NCBI GenBank assembly: GCA_003117195.1
Contig: BDSI01000002.1
Span: 2,195,328 to 2,259,327, forward strand
Direction: 5' to 3'
DNA from: Eudorina sp. 2006-703-Eu-15
Taxonomy: Eukaryota; Chlorophyta; Chlorophyceae; Chlamydomonadales; Volvocaceae
Length of the DNA: 64,000 nucleotides
Shown here: positions 12,201 to 22,584 of the stretch, piece after piece
Position numbering within the stretch: the first letter of the stretch is position 1
Layout of the letters: every line of letters starts with the position of its first letter
Notes under the pieces: generated by a model
Seen by the model: only the letters and a program-made list of their open reading frames with translations
What the model was told of the DNA's origin: nothing
The model's database searches: none
Made by a program: the position numbers and the translations under genes

Positions 12201-12240
12201 GGGGCCTGCCGGGGCCGCCGGCGGGGCTGCTACCGAATGA
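295..12240 (+). CDS. IPO11: Importin-11 (karyopherin-beta family), 5'-partial
   Basis: This is a HEAT-repeat nuclear import receptor that would bind Ran-GTP and carry cargo through the nuclear pore. Exons read by eye: 295-399, 761-882, 1314-~1530, 2276-2458, 2854-2997, 3560-3682, 4417-4619, 5343-5541, 6398-6526, 7085-7195, 7844-8107, 8738-8834, 9148-9281, 9614-9776, 10460-10637, 11252-11429, 12034-12240 (TGA). Phases agree throughout and give ~919 codons. Segments such as KDAVYGALAVGSYELYDYLD, RPHVMALVSALPALWEQ and LLEDGLALWLVALRNAPN match animal importin-11 as I recall it, with equal spacing in several stretches. The N-terminal ~250 residues, including the importin-N domain, lie left of the window. 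The donor of the third exon is uncertain (1497 or 1530). The introns are rich in satellites and dispersed repeats, and two appear to start with GC (2998, 5542). The plant homologue is usually annotated as an ARM/importin-11 protein. Confidence 0.88.
1211..1332 (+). repeat. Tandem duplication spanning an intron-exon junction
   Basis: Bases 1211-1263 and 1275-1332 are near-identical (ACACGACGATATGG.../CCTCCGCCTCCA-GTCCTTCC, then ACGGCGCGGG). The right copy has CAG at the splice site before exon 1314, and the left copy has CAC. The unit therefore covers polypyrimidine tract, acceptor and the first ~18 exon bases, with the left acceptor disabled. Confidence 0.85.
3995..4040 (+). repeat. Dispersed repeat A, full-length copy
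   Basis: The copy contains CAGCAGCGCAGTTTGAAATG followed by TCTACCAATTTCCTATAC and a C tract, in an importin-11 intron ~380 nt before the acceptor at 4416. Other copies: ~244-263, 9501-9530, 10368-10412, 55690-55720 and 55793-55812 on the plus strand; 14890-14852, 33772-33740 and (diverged) 47043-46996 on the minus strand. All but the 47 kb copy are in the sense of the host gene. Confidence 0.85.
4165..4200 (+). repeat. Dispersed repeat B (GACAGCGAAACCGCAAA)
   Basis: This copy is in the importin-11 intron ending at 4416. Further copies are at 7724-7750 (GACAGCGAAACCGCGGA), 10077-10110 (GACAGTGAAACCGCAAA), 50081-50108 and 50136-50162 (GACAGCGAACCGCAAA). All five are in sense orientation in introns, 90-350 nt before a 3' splice site. 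The core is ~17 bp, usually preceded by (T)CAA. Confidence 0.75.
4621..4732 (+). repeat. 16-bp minisatellite, ~7 copies
   Basis: The unit GGGGCGGTGGGCCCGA is repeated head to tail directly after the donor at 4620 in importin-11. Copies are almost perfect, indicating recent expansion. Confidence 0.9.
5801..6154 (+). repeat. Hexanucleotide (GGGGCA)n satellite, ~350 bp
   Basis: Long runs of GGGGCA are interrupted by shorter GGGCA units at intervals, inside the importin-11 intron 5542-6397. The repeat is stop-free on both strands and creates spurious open frames of PCPCPC/APAPAP and GQGQGQ/GAGAGA type, which are not genes. It is G-quadruplex prone. Confidence 0.95.
8399..8462 (+). repeat. Short tandem repeat (TGGTCGGGGTGCAC)
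   Basis: Three to four units of GGTCGGGGTGCACACCTAT, with 16- and 19-base variants, in the importin-11 intron 8108-8737. Confidence 0.8.
9501..9530 (+). repeat. Dispersed repeat A, right half only
   Basis: ACCTACCAATTTCCTATATC plus a C tract, ~85 nt before the acceptor at 9613 of importin-11. The left half is missing. Confidence 0.7.
10368..10412 (+). repeat. Dispersed repeat A copy ~50 nt before a 3' splice site
   Basis: The copy reads CAGCAGCGCAGTTTGAAAAT followed by GTCTACCAATTTCCTGTACC, in the importin-11 intron ending at 10459. It has the same left half (CAGCAGCGCAGTTTGAA) as the 3995 and 55690 copies. Confidence 0.8.
11445..11590 (+). repeat. Dispersed repeat C just after an importin-11 donor
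   Basis: A ~140-bp element starts ~17 nt after the donor at 11430: CAGGCAGAGCAGGAGTGCGT, GACATGCGAGGGGCC, TTGCCCGACCCATA, AAAGGCTGTGGTGTCGGAAG and AACGCTG. It matches 51298-51441 along its length with small indels, and fragments near 45238-45275 and 45408-45480. Confidence 0.85.
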
Positions 12241-12283
12241 TGCGGCGTCTCGTCGTGCTGCCGGTCTCGTCTTGTCTTGTCTT

Positions 12284-12284
<1 letters not shown>

Positions 12285-12317
<33 letters not shown>
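12285..12317 (+). repeat. (GT)n microsatellite in the importin-11 3' UTR
   Basis: About 17 GT dinucleotides begin ~45 bases after the stop. Shorter GT runs occur at 10829-10850 and 11600-11620 in importin-11 introns. Confidence 0.9.
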
Positions 12318-12320
<3 letters not shown>

Positions 12321-13724
12321 GGTGGGTTGTCCTTCGCGGGCCTTGGCCGATGGGGCGCGGGCTGGATGCGTGTCCGGAGATGACGGGAGATGAAGAGGGC
12401 GTGCGGGTAGGCCCCGGCACCGCGGCACTGTGCCGGCGGGGGCTGTGGCACACGGGCCGCCGGTGCGCGCCTGCCGGCCGTGGCCGGGCCACCCGCGGCA
12501 CATTGGGGGCTTGAGCGATTAGGGTAGGGTTGGGGATTCAAGCCCCGAGTGTGGGTGGGGGTATGGGTGTATGCGTCTCTGTTGGCGGCGGTCACGCCAG
12601 TACGCTAGGGTTCAACTCCCGCCGGGAGGGCGACCTCCCCCCGCCCCTACCCGGTCCGAATCTACCAGAGAGGAACTCTCTCGTCTCGATCGCTCAATTC
12701 CGCTGGGTGGTACGGCATGTGTCAGTTGGCGGTTGGCTGCGAGGAGCAAGCGGAGTGCGCAGCTTCAAATGACAGCCGTTGCTCGAGAATAATGATGCAG
12801 TCAGCTCCAACGTCCAAGGGGGGGGAAGGGGGTTGCGAGTGGCGCTGGCGAACGGCTGATGAGCGGTGCAGGCGCTGGCGAGTGGCGGCGACGGCGGGCT
12901 TCGCGGCCCGGCCAGCTGGGTGGGATGGGGCAGCAGGGAGTGGGCCCCTGTAGCTGCACGTGTGGTACGTGTGGTGGGTGTGTTTTGCGAGGACGGCGAG
13001 TGGGGCTTGAAATGGGAATAGCAATGGGAACAGGAATGGGATTGCTGTTGGTGCTGGCGGCGGCCTCTTCGCCCGTACCAACTGGTGCCGCCGCGCGGGG
13101 CCTCGTCGTGTCCACCAGCCAAAGATGCTGCCGGTCGGGTCGGGAGGGTATTGACTGTTGAGTGGGCTGCGTGCACACGAGTTTGGACTCAAGTGCGGCA
13201 ACGAGAGGCGGTGGTTGGCGGTTGGCCGCCGCGGGGCTGCTGCGCCCCCGCGCTGTCATGTGGGCAGGGCTGTGAGACGACGTGCCGGTATGTTCAACAA
13301 GAAGCCCACCCATAACCGCCCAGGCCCGGATATTAACCAAAACCTGCGATGTTTTACTTACCATCGGCAACGCAACACGACAACGTGCCGGTATGTGTGA
13401 GTGTGTGCGCGGTGACGTGTGGGTGTGGGCGTGGCGCTTGCCGAGCTCCCATCCGCCGCCCGAACGGCCGGTGTCCCCTTTCAAGTTTCAACGTTCCAAG
13501 GCACGGCCCCGGCCTACCCGGCGCCACAGCACCACGATGCCGTGGTGGGTGCATACGGTATGCCCTGGGCCCAAAGGCACGCGGAGGACCTCCTCCGCCC
13601 CAAACGCCCCAAACGGCGCAAACGGCGCAAACGGCACCCCAGGCTCCGCGTGACAGACACCCCGCCTTGAGGCGCTCCGCTCGCCGACCAGGCATAAAAC
13701 AGCCGTCGCCGAGTATTGCGTCGA

Positions 13725-13729
13725 TTACA
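13725..13729 (-). terminator. Candidate TGTAA polyadenylation signal of presenilin
   Basis: The plus-strand TTACA reads TGTAA on the minus strand, about 0.9 kb past the presenilin stop. TGTAA is the usual poly(A) signal of chlorophycean algae. It is a five-base match only, so it is a candidate. Confidence 0.3.
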
Positions 13730-14640
13730 TTCATCCATCCACATCTCCACACGCTGCCGTCGAATGTCCGAGCCGCACATGCACATCTGCGCTGCGTATA
13801 ACCATCTGTCTGTACAAGACGTGATCGACTGCGTGAGCTCGCGGGGGCACAGGAATCTGTTCCCTGAAGGTCGGTGAGCGGTGACAGGCCACCCGACCTG
13901 ACCCTGATCATGACCATCTTCGTGCCCACTGAAACCCCCTTCCCCCATCTTTCGCGAGATGGCTACAGCGCAACCCGCAGCGGCCGGACAGCTGCTGCCG
14001 CAGTCCCGCGGACAGCCAACGCCAGTGGCGTTACGCCACCCCTGCTCGCCGCCACCACGACGCACTACGACACGTTATGAACCCAATTGCATGGACCCAA
14101 AGTCGGCCCTGATCAAGAGGAGACATGGCGATAGTGTTATTCAGCCTCTCCCTGGCCCCCTGGTGCTTCCGCTGAAAGGCCAGCCACTAACAGCCAGCGT
14201 GGTCTGCTCCTGCCCGCGGCCGCGCCCGCTCCCCCGCCCCCACCACACACACACACATCCTACAAAGTATACACCTCACCCTCCTGCAAAGCAACCTCCC
14301 GTCCCCCCACCCCGCCAGCCACCGATAAGCTAGCTGGCTACGTCCTGCTGCATTTCTCCCTGTTTGCCGACATGCACCCATGCGACCTTACGACGGCCTG
14401 GCCAACACACGGCCGCCTCTCCACAAACACACCAGCCACGAGCCCCCTTCAAGCCCTGATAAATCGGACCAGACCCACTCAACGGTACCAGGAATCGACC
14501 CACACCGCCTCCCCGCTGCCGACTCCCCTGTCCCGACCTACCCATGCGACCCCAGCCGTCCTCAAGTGGGTGCGATTAATACATATATAGCACGGCATGC
14601 GTACCGCAAGTCAACAATACGACGTCAGTCTGTGCGTGCG

Positions 14641-17600
14641 TCAATAGTACGTCAGGTGCGATACCATCGGCACCAGGAAGGGCTCCAGGGTGAGGCGGGT
14701 GAGGAAGTAGAAGGCCACTCCCAGCGCGATTGAGAAGGGCAGTGCGGGCAGCGCCTTCTGGTAGATGGCCAGGCACAGCAGCGTCAGACCCAGCCCCGCG
14801 ATGATGGCCAGGTAGGAGGAGAACACTGCGGGGTGGGGGGTGTAGCGGCGGGTGGGTGGATATAGGAAATTGGTAGACATTTTGAAGCTTGGGTAGGTGG
14901 GTGTGTGGGTGGGTGTGGGCGGGCGAAGAGGTTGGGGAGTGGGTTGCGGCAGCAGCTGGGGTATCACGGTATGATGGAAAGGGAAAGGGGAAAGGCTGCC
15001 CGCCAGTCGCTCATTTAAACCCACACCTTCTAGGATGTGCAAGCTGCTCCTCCTCCCTCCACATCAGCCGATCCCGCCCCAAGCGGTGACCAAACATTCA
15101 ACACACAGAATCACACGCGCACACACCCTCAACGACACGCAACACGATGCCTGAGGTTCGGTCCCACCCTCCGCCACAGTCAAATTGCCCCCCCCAGCCG
15201 TCGTACGGCACGGTGCCGTACCTGTCATGAAGTCGTACATCGCCGCACGTCCGACGAGCATCGAGTAGAAGATGAAGTCGCCCAAGCCCAGTTTGATCGC
15301 GTCCGGAAGGTCCACCTCGAACCCGCCCTCGCCCTCGCCCTCGGCACCGGCCGGCCGGTTGCGCGGGTCGCCGTCCGGCCCGGGGCCAGCCGCCGGCGGA
15401 TGCGTCGGGTCGCCCGGGTTGCGCGCGCTGCGCCTGCCGACATCGGGGGCCGCGGTTAGCGACGCGGAGCGGGCCGCGGGTGGAGTGGCGGGGTCGCGAA
15501 GGGCGCCGCCGGGGCCGCGTTCGGCAGCTACCGGTACCGCGGGCGGGCTGGCGGGGGGCGGTTCGCGGGGTTGGGGGAATGACCCGGGTGTGCGCGGACG
15601 ATGCGCGCGCGAGGAGGCGGGGAGGCGGGGGGGGGAGGGCAGGGCAACGACGCGGCGCAGCGGAGGGGCATGCGGGCAGGTGCACCGCACCACAGGCGGG
15701 CAGGCAGGCAGGCAGGCAGGCAGGCAGGCACGTCCCCAGTTCCCCACACATGCCGGCGGAGTTCCCTGCCCGGCTTTTGCGGCCGCACGTCCTGGGGCAG
15801 ACCCCCACACGCGTGACATTGGGCGCCTGCATCCATCCCAGTGGGAGCGTTCCCGCCCACATCCCGGCCATCTGCCGTCAAGTAAGGAACCCGCCATAGC
15901 CCAAACCCCGATCTCCCTCAGGCTCACATCCGCGCTGCACCCTCCCCCCCTTTGTCCGCCCTCCGCTCCCCCGCCTCGCTACCCGCGCAGCCCTCAAGAG
16001 GCCCTCGGCGCCCCCACATGCCTCCAAGGCCAAGACCCTTCTTGGTTCTTGGACACCAGGGCAGCGAAGCCGCAAGGCGCTCCCACCTGACGGCATCCGC
16101 CAGCTGCGCGTCGCTCAGCGCCGGGGCCACCGCTCGCACCCCCATGGTGGGATCGCCCCACCGGGCAGCGCCCTGGGGCTGGCCCGGCGCGGCGAATTGC
16201 GATGGCCCCGCCGCCCAGTCGCCTTGGTAGCCCGCCGGCGCCCCGTACGGCGCGCCGTACGTTTGGAGTTCGTACGTAGACCCCGCGGGTCTGCTCGGCG
16301 ACGCGCTGGCCGGGTTGCCGGGCCCCGCCGCGCCGCTTGCCTGCGGGGCAGGTTCGTGCGTGGATCATGTCAGCATGTCAGCGTGTGGCGGTCGCAGGGA
16401 CGGATGATCACGCAAGGGGCAAGGCGCTACCGTATAACGGCATTCGGCCGTGAGAGGACGCGCACGCGGGAGGCGAGGACGCGGTCGTGCACCTCGGCAG
16501 CATTCCAAACATCGCGGCTGTGGCAGCTCGCAGGCAAAACGCAGCCTCCCATCCCACGCATAGCGGCCGCATAAGCAGGGCGTGCGCTTCAACGCGTCGA
16601 CACACCTTCCCACCCAGCATACGGGCCAGAGCCCAGGACGCGTGTGTATGGGGGGGAAGGGAAGGGGGAGGGGGGTACTCTTCATTTCTAACCCGCACGT
16701 CAGGGCACAAGGCCCACGAGAGGCCCAGCCCCGGGTGCGACCCGACCCGACCCGACCCCACCCGACCCGCCACCCACCCACCCACCCACCTTCGCCTGCA
16801 GGTCCTGGCCCTTCTGCGGGGGCGGCTTGTCCGAGCTGGCCGGCTCGTCGATGAGCGGCTCCTGGGAGGTGTGGCTGGAGGAGTCCACACCCGAGGTGGC
16901 GGCCCGGCCGGGGGTGCCGCCCGACAGCACCCGGCTGATCCGCCCACGGATCGTGTCGCCGCCGCCGCCACCGCCACCGCCGCCGCGGGCCTACAGAAAG
17001 CGCAAATACAGAAAAACGGAGCGGAGATCAGAAAACATACAGGCGCGGTCAAAGCGAAAAAAAGAATGACAATGAGCGGGGAGGCGTTTGGGCGGGGAGG
17101 CGTTTGGGCGTGCACGCCGGCGACAGGGGTAGCTGGGTAGGAGTTGCCGGTCCCGTTGCCAGCACGCGGCCCCCCAAGCGCTGCCACGCAAAGGCACAGC
17201 CCAACCCGACGCCCACCTGCGGCTCCGCGGCCGCCCCCGCCGGCAGCGGCTGCCACGCCTCCCCCTCCAGCTCCTGCCCCTCCAGCTCCCTGCCCTCCGC
17301 CACCGGCCGCGGGCCTGGCCCTCGCCGCGGCTGCTGCCCCCCCTGGACCTGCCTCGGGGAGGGGTCCAGCGGGCTCACGAAGGACCTGCGGCGGCAATGA
17401 CAGCGACCGTGACCGCGACTGCAACCGCAACCGTGCAGCAACCGCCAAGGGGACCCATTAGCGCTCGCACGGACCATAACTAAACGGATCTTCATCTAAC
17501 GGATCACCATCAAGAGGGCGGAGGAGCTGGAATGCAAGGTCACAGAGATTAAGGATCCGGACCCCAACAAAACCCACAACACCACGGGCCACAACACAAT

Positions 17601-20600
17601 AAAAAGCCGGACCCCAACAAATCCCCACGGACACGCCGTCGCCGGGAAACCAACATGCCGGAAGCTGCACGGCGGGGCAGCACCCAACACATCCCAACGG
17701 ATTCGACCCGAACGGAAAACGCAAGGCAGGTCTTGGCACGCCGCGCCGCGCCGCGCCGCGCCGCGCCGCCGCAGCAGTAAGGGGCGGCGGACAGGGGGCC
17801 GCAGAAGGGCGCTCAGGCCTCGGCCGCGCAAGGCCTCACGACAACCTCGCCCGGTGACGCCTGCTACTAGCTCCGCGCCCGCTCCTTGTCGCCCCTCCAC
17901 CCGGGGAAGGGGGAACCCTCCATCCAGCTGCTGCTGCTGCTGCTGCTGCTGCCCCCCTTGCCCCCCCTGAGGGTCACCGTGGGGCCGCACGCGCCCGTCC
18001 ACCCACCTGACAGCATCCCCCGGCGGTCCCTCCTCGCCGTTGCCGCCGCCGCGGGACGCCGCCGACCCGTCCCTCGCCGCCACCGTGCGCTGAGACGGCC
18101 CCGAAACCCAACCGCCGCTCATGCCGCCGCCGCCGCTGCCCCCTCCCGCCGAGCCCGGCCGAGACCCGCGCGACCCGGGTCTCCGCATCTCCAACGACGT
18201 CGGAGGCACCCCCACCGAGCTCGTGGAGCCCTCCGCAACGGGCCGGGGCGCCAACGTCGCGCCGCCCGGCGGCGGGATGACACCGCCTGGGGGCGGCGGC
18301 GGCGGCGGCGGCCGCGCGCCAGCGCCGCCAACATCACCGTCCCCTTCATCGCCTGGCTGGTTGCCGTTGCCGCGGTTTCCAAAGCCGCGGACGTAGGGCC
18401 GGCCCCCGGCGGGGCGGGCCTCGTAGATGAGGGCGGGCAGTTCCTGCTTCCGTTCCATGGCCAGCTCGACGAGCGCCTGCGTGGGGGCGGGACCGGGCAA
18501 CCAACCCAGCACGAACCCATGAGGCATATGGGTGGTGCCTGGTGTGTGTCGCATAGAGGATGGGAGCGCTGCACTGCACCCGGCCATATGTACTTTGCTG
18601 CCGCAAGCGAGCAAGCGCAGGCGGGGGCGCGGGCCGGCGAACGATCCCCCCCTGGTGCTCTTTAGTGTTTTCGTTGCGGTCCGCAGCGCGGCAACGGCGC
18701 AGCCCCGGCCAAACCCACCCACCCACGCCCACCCAGGCCCACCTTGAGTGGCCCTCCGGGGATCAGTACGGCAGCAATGTCGTACAGCGCCATGAACACC
18801 AAGATGACCCACGAGGTCCACTCGGGGATGAAGGTGAAGATGTACGCCACGATGATGCCGACCCAGATCAGATACATCTGGGGGCAGTCAGCGAGTCAGG
18901 TGAGGGCCGCCAACAGTGTCCGAGCTGATGAAAATATATACAACTTAACCAATCCAGAAGGCAGGGTAACGACTATGTCAGGGGGAGGCCAACGAGCTGC
19001 ATGCACGCGCGAACCTGGGGATCTACCGACCAGCGGTTGGGAGCAGAGGTGGCGGCGGCGGCACGAGAGGGGCTCGCGTCGTCGCTGGCGTGCAGCGCTG
19101 GGGCCGGTGCCGTCTCTCCGTGCGTTCGCCGCACATGGTGACGGCCACGGACCAAGCCGCTCCAGACACACCCACCCGCCCACCCGCCCACCCACCCTAC
19201 TGCGCGGACCGCCCCCCGCAGGCGTGCAACGACTTCCCCGGCGGGGGACACGCAACCCCAGGGAGGGAGGGAGGAGGAGGAGGAGGGGGCCCCCATTGGA
19301 CACATCAGGGTGACACCACGCCACCCCCGCCCCACACGAACATAACCACAAACACATTCGGGCTTCTCGCTAAACACACACTCTCACATACACACAGCCG
19401 GTCGTTACCTGCTTCAGTAGCAGCGGTATAGGTACGAATATGAGTCCTAACGTCCCGACTATCTGCAAAACAAAAGAAGGGAGGGGTGCAGCGGGAGGGA
19501 GGGGTACAGCCTCAGCATAAGCAGCCCCAGCACACATCGGCATCTCCGCACCACCACCAGGGGGACATCTCATCCCGCCAGGCACCGCGGCACGCGCGAT
19601 GCCAACCCCCACACCCAGGAGGGCCTGGGGCTGGCCCCCGCGTGCTTGTGGTGACAGCACCGGAACATCTCCCGCGGCTGCCCGCCTGCGGCACAGGCCC
19701 CCGCAGCTCGCGAAGCCGGCCCGTCGCCCGCGCTGAGCCGGGCCGTGCCTCTCATCTGCCGTCGCGCACGCACGCTCAACCCCCCGTTGCTGCTGTTGCG
19801 GGTGCTACTGCCGTTGCCCCAGCTGCCGCCTTAACGACACACCCTAGGGCCCATCCTGCCCGACGCCCAGGTGGGCAGGTAGACACGGGCCGAGGAGCAT
19901 TGGCGCCACCACCTACCGAGAAGTTGAATAGCCCATACGCCAGAGAGAAGGCGTCGATGTGCAGGTCGATGACCTGGGGGCAGTGGGGGCGTCGACACGG
20001 GTGCGGCCGGGGCGGCAGGGCGAAACCACCGACTCGGGCGAGGAAATAATCCGCGCGTGTTCCTGCCCCGGGTGGGACTAAGAGGGTGGCTTCGTGGAAT
20101 AAGGTACCTTAATTTGCGCCAGGCACTGCATGTCCTGTCACTCAGTACCCAGAACCCGGTCATGCAGGATGTGGCTTCCTTTTTCCGCTTTGTATGACAG
20201 ATCCTCTTCTAATGACAGAGTCACACATCCCGGCCCTGCAGGGTGATTCATGCCGTAATGCGACGGCAATGGGCTTATGGGTTTCTGCGCTGGGTCCAAC
20301 GGCCAGCTATGCACGTCGTACAGCGAGTCAACGTCATGCCGTACCTTCATGACCTGGATGAACAGCGCGCCCGTCAAGAAGAAGAAGATGTTGAAGATGG
20401 CGAAGCCCATGTACACGTAGATGAACTTGTAACACTGCTCGGAGCAGGGGATATGGTGGGCAGGGGTTCACGGCGCTCGGCATCGGCGCTTGGCATGTGC
20501 CTGGACAGGCTCTACACGGCGCACAAATCCCATGCAAACCCCTGCGCCGTGTAGCCAAACACGCACACACTTGCCGTGGCAGGAAGCTGCAAAGGAGTGA

Positions 20601-21238
20601 GGTATGTGTACATCGCATGTACATGTACGGCAGTTTCAACGGCCGTTACCACAGGCAACCCGTAAGAAACGGCAGCTGTGCGTCAACCTTTCGCCTCGCC
20701 CTTATTCGCAGCGGGTTATTCGGAAACCTCCGGGAAACCAAAACGCATGTATAGAGAGTGGACAGGGTCAGGAAAGAGCAACCCGGGCACCTGACGCTTG
20801 CAAGTGCTCCTTCCCCATCCTTCCTTGCCTTGTATTTAAAAAGCAAGAAGAGTACCACTGTCATCCCGGCGATGACGGCAACGAAAATAATGGCGTTCAA
20901 CAGGGCGCCTCCCAGCTTTTTGCCTGAAGAATCAGATGCCTGCGAGGCGGGCCCCATACAAAAACACGTGAACCGGGGGTTTGGCTTTCAAGGCAACGAG
21001 TGCTGATATCACTCCGATGCACATGCCAGGTAGCTGCCGCGGCTATCTTTGTAGCCCACAACCTCACCTGCTCTTGATACGCGATACTAGCGATAAGCAC
21101 GGAATTTGAGGATGAAGCGCCCTCGGGGTTGAGAAGGCGAACCAGCAAGACCGTCACGGCCATGCACAGCGACACAGGGGCGATAATGCCGGTAACCTCC
21201 TCGCCCAAATCATCGAGGAGCGATGGCTGGGTAGCCAT
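14641..21238 (-). CDS. PSEN: Presenilin (gamma-secretase catalytic subunit homologue)
   Basis: This is a multipass intramembrane aspartyl protease. Exons in transcript order: 21238-21068, 20939-20829, 20434-20345, 19973-19917, 19462-19409, 18877-18743, 18476-18007, 17385-~17217, 16989-16790, 16340-16087, 15433-15222, 14825-14641 (TGA). The TM6 catalytic motif is in VFMALYDIAAVL (exon 6, Asp about residue 194). The TM7 motif is KLGLGDFIFYSMLVGRAA (exon 11), and the PALP motif is QKALPALPFSIALG (last exon). Phases agree everywhere except exon 8 to 9, where a donor ~19 nt further on (GTGCCT) would restore frame. The predicted length is ~705 aa, far above the ~450-470 of animal presenilins, because the loop between LPALIYEARP and GLGDF is expanded to roughly 380 Pro/Gly/Ser-rich residues. 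The intron after exon 2 starts with GC (AAG|GCAAGG). Confidence 0.9.
14852..14890 (-). repeat. Dispersed repeat A in the last presenilin intron
   Basis: On the minus strand it reads ATGTCTACCAATTTCCTATA, then a C-rich tract that runs straight into the acceptor before the last exon at 14825. The copy is in the sense of the gene. Confidence 0.8.
15698..15730 (+). repeat. (CAGG)n microsatellite in a presenilin intron
   Basis: About eight CAGG units lie in the intron between presenilin exons 10 and 11 (15434-16086). Confidence 0.85.
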
Positions 21239-21630
21239 CGCCCCCGCTCGGTGTGAATCGTCGACTTCCGTTTTTCTCCCTTTCTGCACAGTACCCGCAA
21301 ATTGAGATCGCGAGCTTTTATGAACCCTATCCCGAGGAATAGATCAAGAATGACGAAAGTATTTTGATAATGTATGTGACTAGGACGGAGAAACGAAATG
21401 ACTTGGGTTCAATGCCATTTCAAACGCATTTCCATCACACATCCACGCAAAGCCTTTCAGCGTCTTCAAATTAAAAATTCAGGAGGGATATGGAGAGAGT
21501 GTGAGAAGACCGTGTATTGCAACGGTACTACGTGCCCGTACAGCGGACCGTTGTGTACTTTTCCTGCTATCAGGCTCCGCACTCCGGGGTCTTTCTAGTC
21601 CGAAACTAAACAGGGACGAAGGGCGCCTCT
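21239..21630. promoter_or_regulatory. Divergent promoter of presenilin and the cold-shock protein gene
   Basis: This 392-bp spacer separates two divergently oriented start codons. It is clearly poorer in GC than the flanking coding DNA, for example around 21340-21480. It must hold both 5' UTRs and core promoters. I see no convincing TATA box at a defined distance. Confidence 0.5.
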
Positions 21631-22584
21631 ATGGCTCAAAGTGCTTTGGTTGAGCATGGCGTCGTCGCAAAGTTGCGACGCAACTTCGGGTTCATCGCCT
21701 GCCCGCACCGTGTGCGTGACGTCTTCTTCCATTTCACGTCGCTGGAGGACTGCAGTCGAGAGCAGCTTACCGAAGGCACAGCAGTAACGTTCACCTTTGA
21801 GTTGGTCGACGACGGCAAGCCCATCGCCAGGAACGTGCGCCTAGCGCCTGTTGGCACCCGCGTGCGCCTAACGCGGCTTGAGCCAGATGTCCTTCTTGGT
21901 CAGATCGTTGACCCCGCTGGCGTCGGCTCCAAAGGCGTCATTCGCTTCGTAGCTGCTGACGGCGCGCCGGATCACCTCCTGTACGACGCCTCCGATGTGC
22001 TGTTCCCTGCACGGCCTCAAACCCCAGGACCCGATGACTCGTCAACAGAACCCTCATGCTCGCCGTTGATACCCCGGACTTTACCTACAGCACCGGTATC
22101 TGGCGCTCCCTCTCTTGAGCAGTTGCACGTTCTGGAACCTCCGGGACAAGGACCGACAGCAGCGGCAGCGGCGTCGGCGACGGCATCTTACGTCTCCGCT
22201 ACTGTTTCACAGCAACTAGATAAGGGCCAACTCGTCTTCTTCCGTGTCTGCACGGACTGCCGGTCGGCGCAGATGGCACGAGAAGCGGCGGCGCGTGGCG
22301 CGCCGCATACGCGGCGAATGGCCTACCAGTGGGCGGTGGAGGTGCGCGCAGCGGCGGCAGCGGAGCTGGCGGCGCGGCCCCAGCTTCAGAGCCAGGTCGC
22401 GCTTCTGGAGCTGCTGCACGCAGCGCTCAGCGCCCGGACGGCCGCAGCGGCGGTCGGACACCCACAGAGTGTACCCGGGCAGGCCCAGGAACAAGATTCG
22501 CAGGAGGGGCGGCAGCAGGCGCGGGTGGGGAGCCGGACAGCGGAGGCGCGGCAGCACGGCGCTGCTCCACAACCGGGTCCGTGA
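21631..22584 (+). CDS. Unr/CSDE1-like cold-shock-domain RNA-binding protein, intronless
   Basis: This is a single uninterrupted frame of 317 codons. Residues ~8-70 form a cold-shock domain of the Unr type: GVVAKLRRNFGFIAC followed by RDVFFHFTSLEDC. The aromatic GFI and FFHF motifs that normally contact single-stranded RNA are present. A second, non-canonical segment (VLLGQIVDPAGVGSKGVIRF, then after a ~75-residue linker LDKGQLVFFRVCTDCRSAQM and RRMAYQWAVEV) resembles the non-canonical CSDs between canonical ones in animal Unr. This suggests a minimal canonical plus non-canonical pair. The C-terminus is Ala/Gln/Arg-rich and probably disordered. A role in mRNA stability or translation is an inference from the family. 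It is the only intronless gene here. The start is the first ATG in frame, in context CCTCTATGG. Confidence 0.7.
   Translation: MAQSALVEHGVVAKLRRNFGFIACPHRVRDVFFHFTSLEDCSREQLTEGTAVTFTFELVDDGKPIARNVRLAPVGTRVRLTRLEPDVLLGQIVDPAGVGSKGVIRFVAADGAPDHLLYDASDVLFPARPQTPGPDDSSTEPSCSPLIPRTLPTAPVSGAPSLEQLHVLEPPGQGPTAAAAASATASYVSATVSQQLDKGQLVFFRVCTDCRSAQMAREAAARGAPHTRRMAYQWAVEVRAAAAAELAARPQLQSQVALLELLHAALSARTAAAAVGHPQSVPGQAQEQDSQEGRQQARVGSRTAEARQHGAAPQPGP

Larger units (their letters stand above)
12241..14640. other. Convergent spacer: 3' UTRs of importin-11 and presenilin
   Basis: No gene is recognised here. The stretch should contain both 3' UTRs. It holds a (GT)n run at 12285-12317 and a short tandem CAAACGGCG run near 13599-13640. 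A duplicated motif ACGTGCCGGTATGT occurs near 13271 and 13385. One minus-strand TGTAA lies at 13725-13729. I found no plus-strand TGTAA for importin-11. Open frames here have no recognisable protein similarity. Confidence 0.5.

Noticed and set aside
12600..12625. GGTTCAACTCC resembling a tRNA B box.
   Set aside because: The T stem pairs only partly, and no A box or acceptor stem is found upstream.
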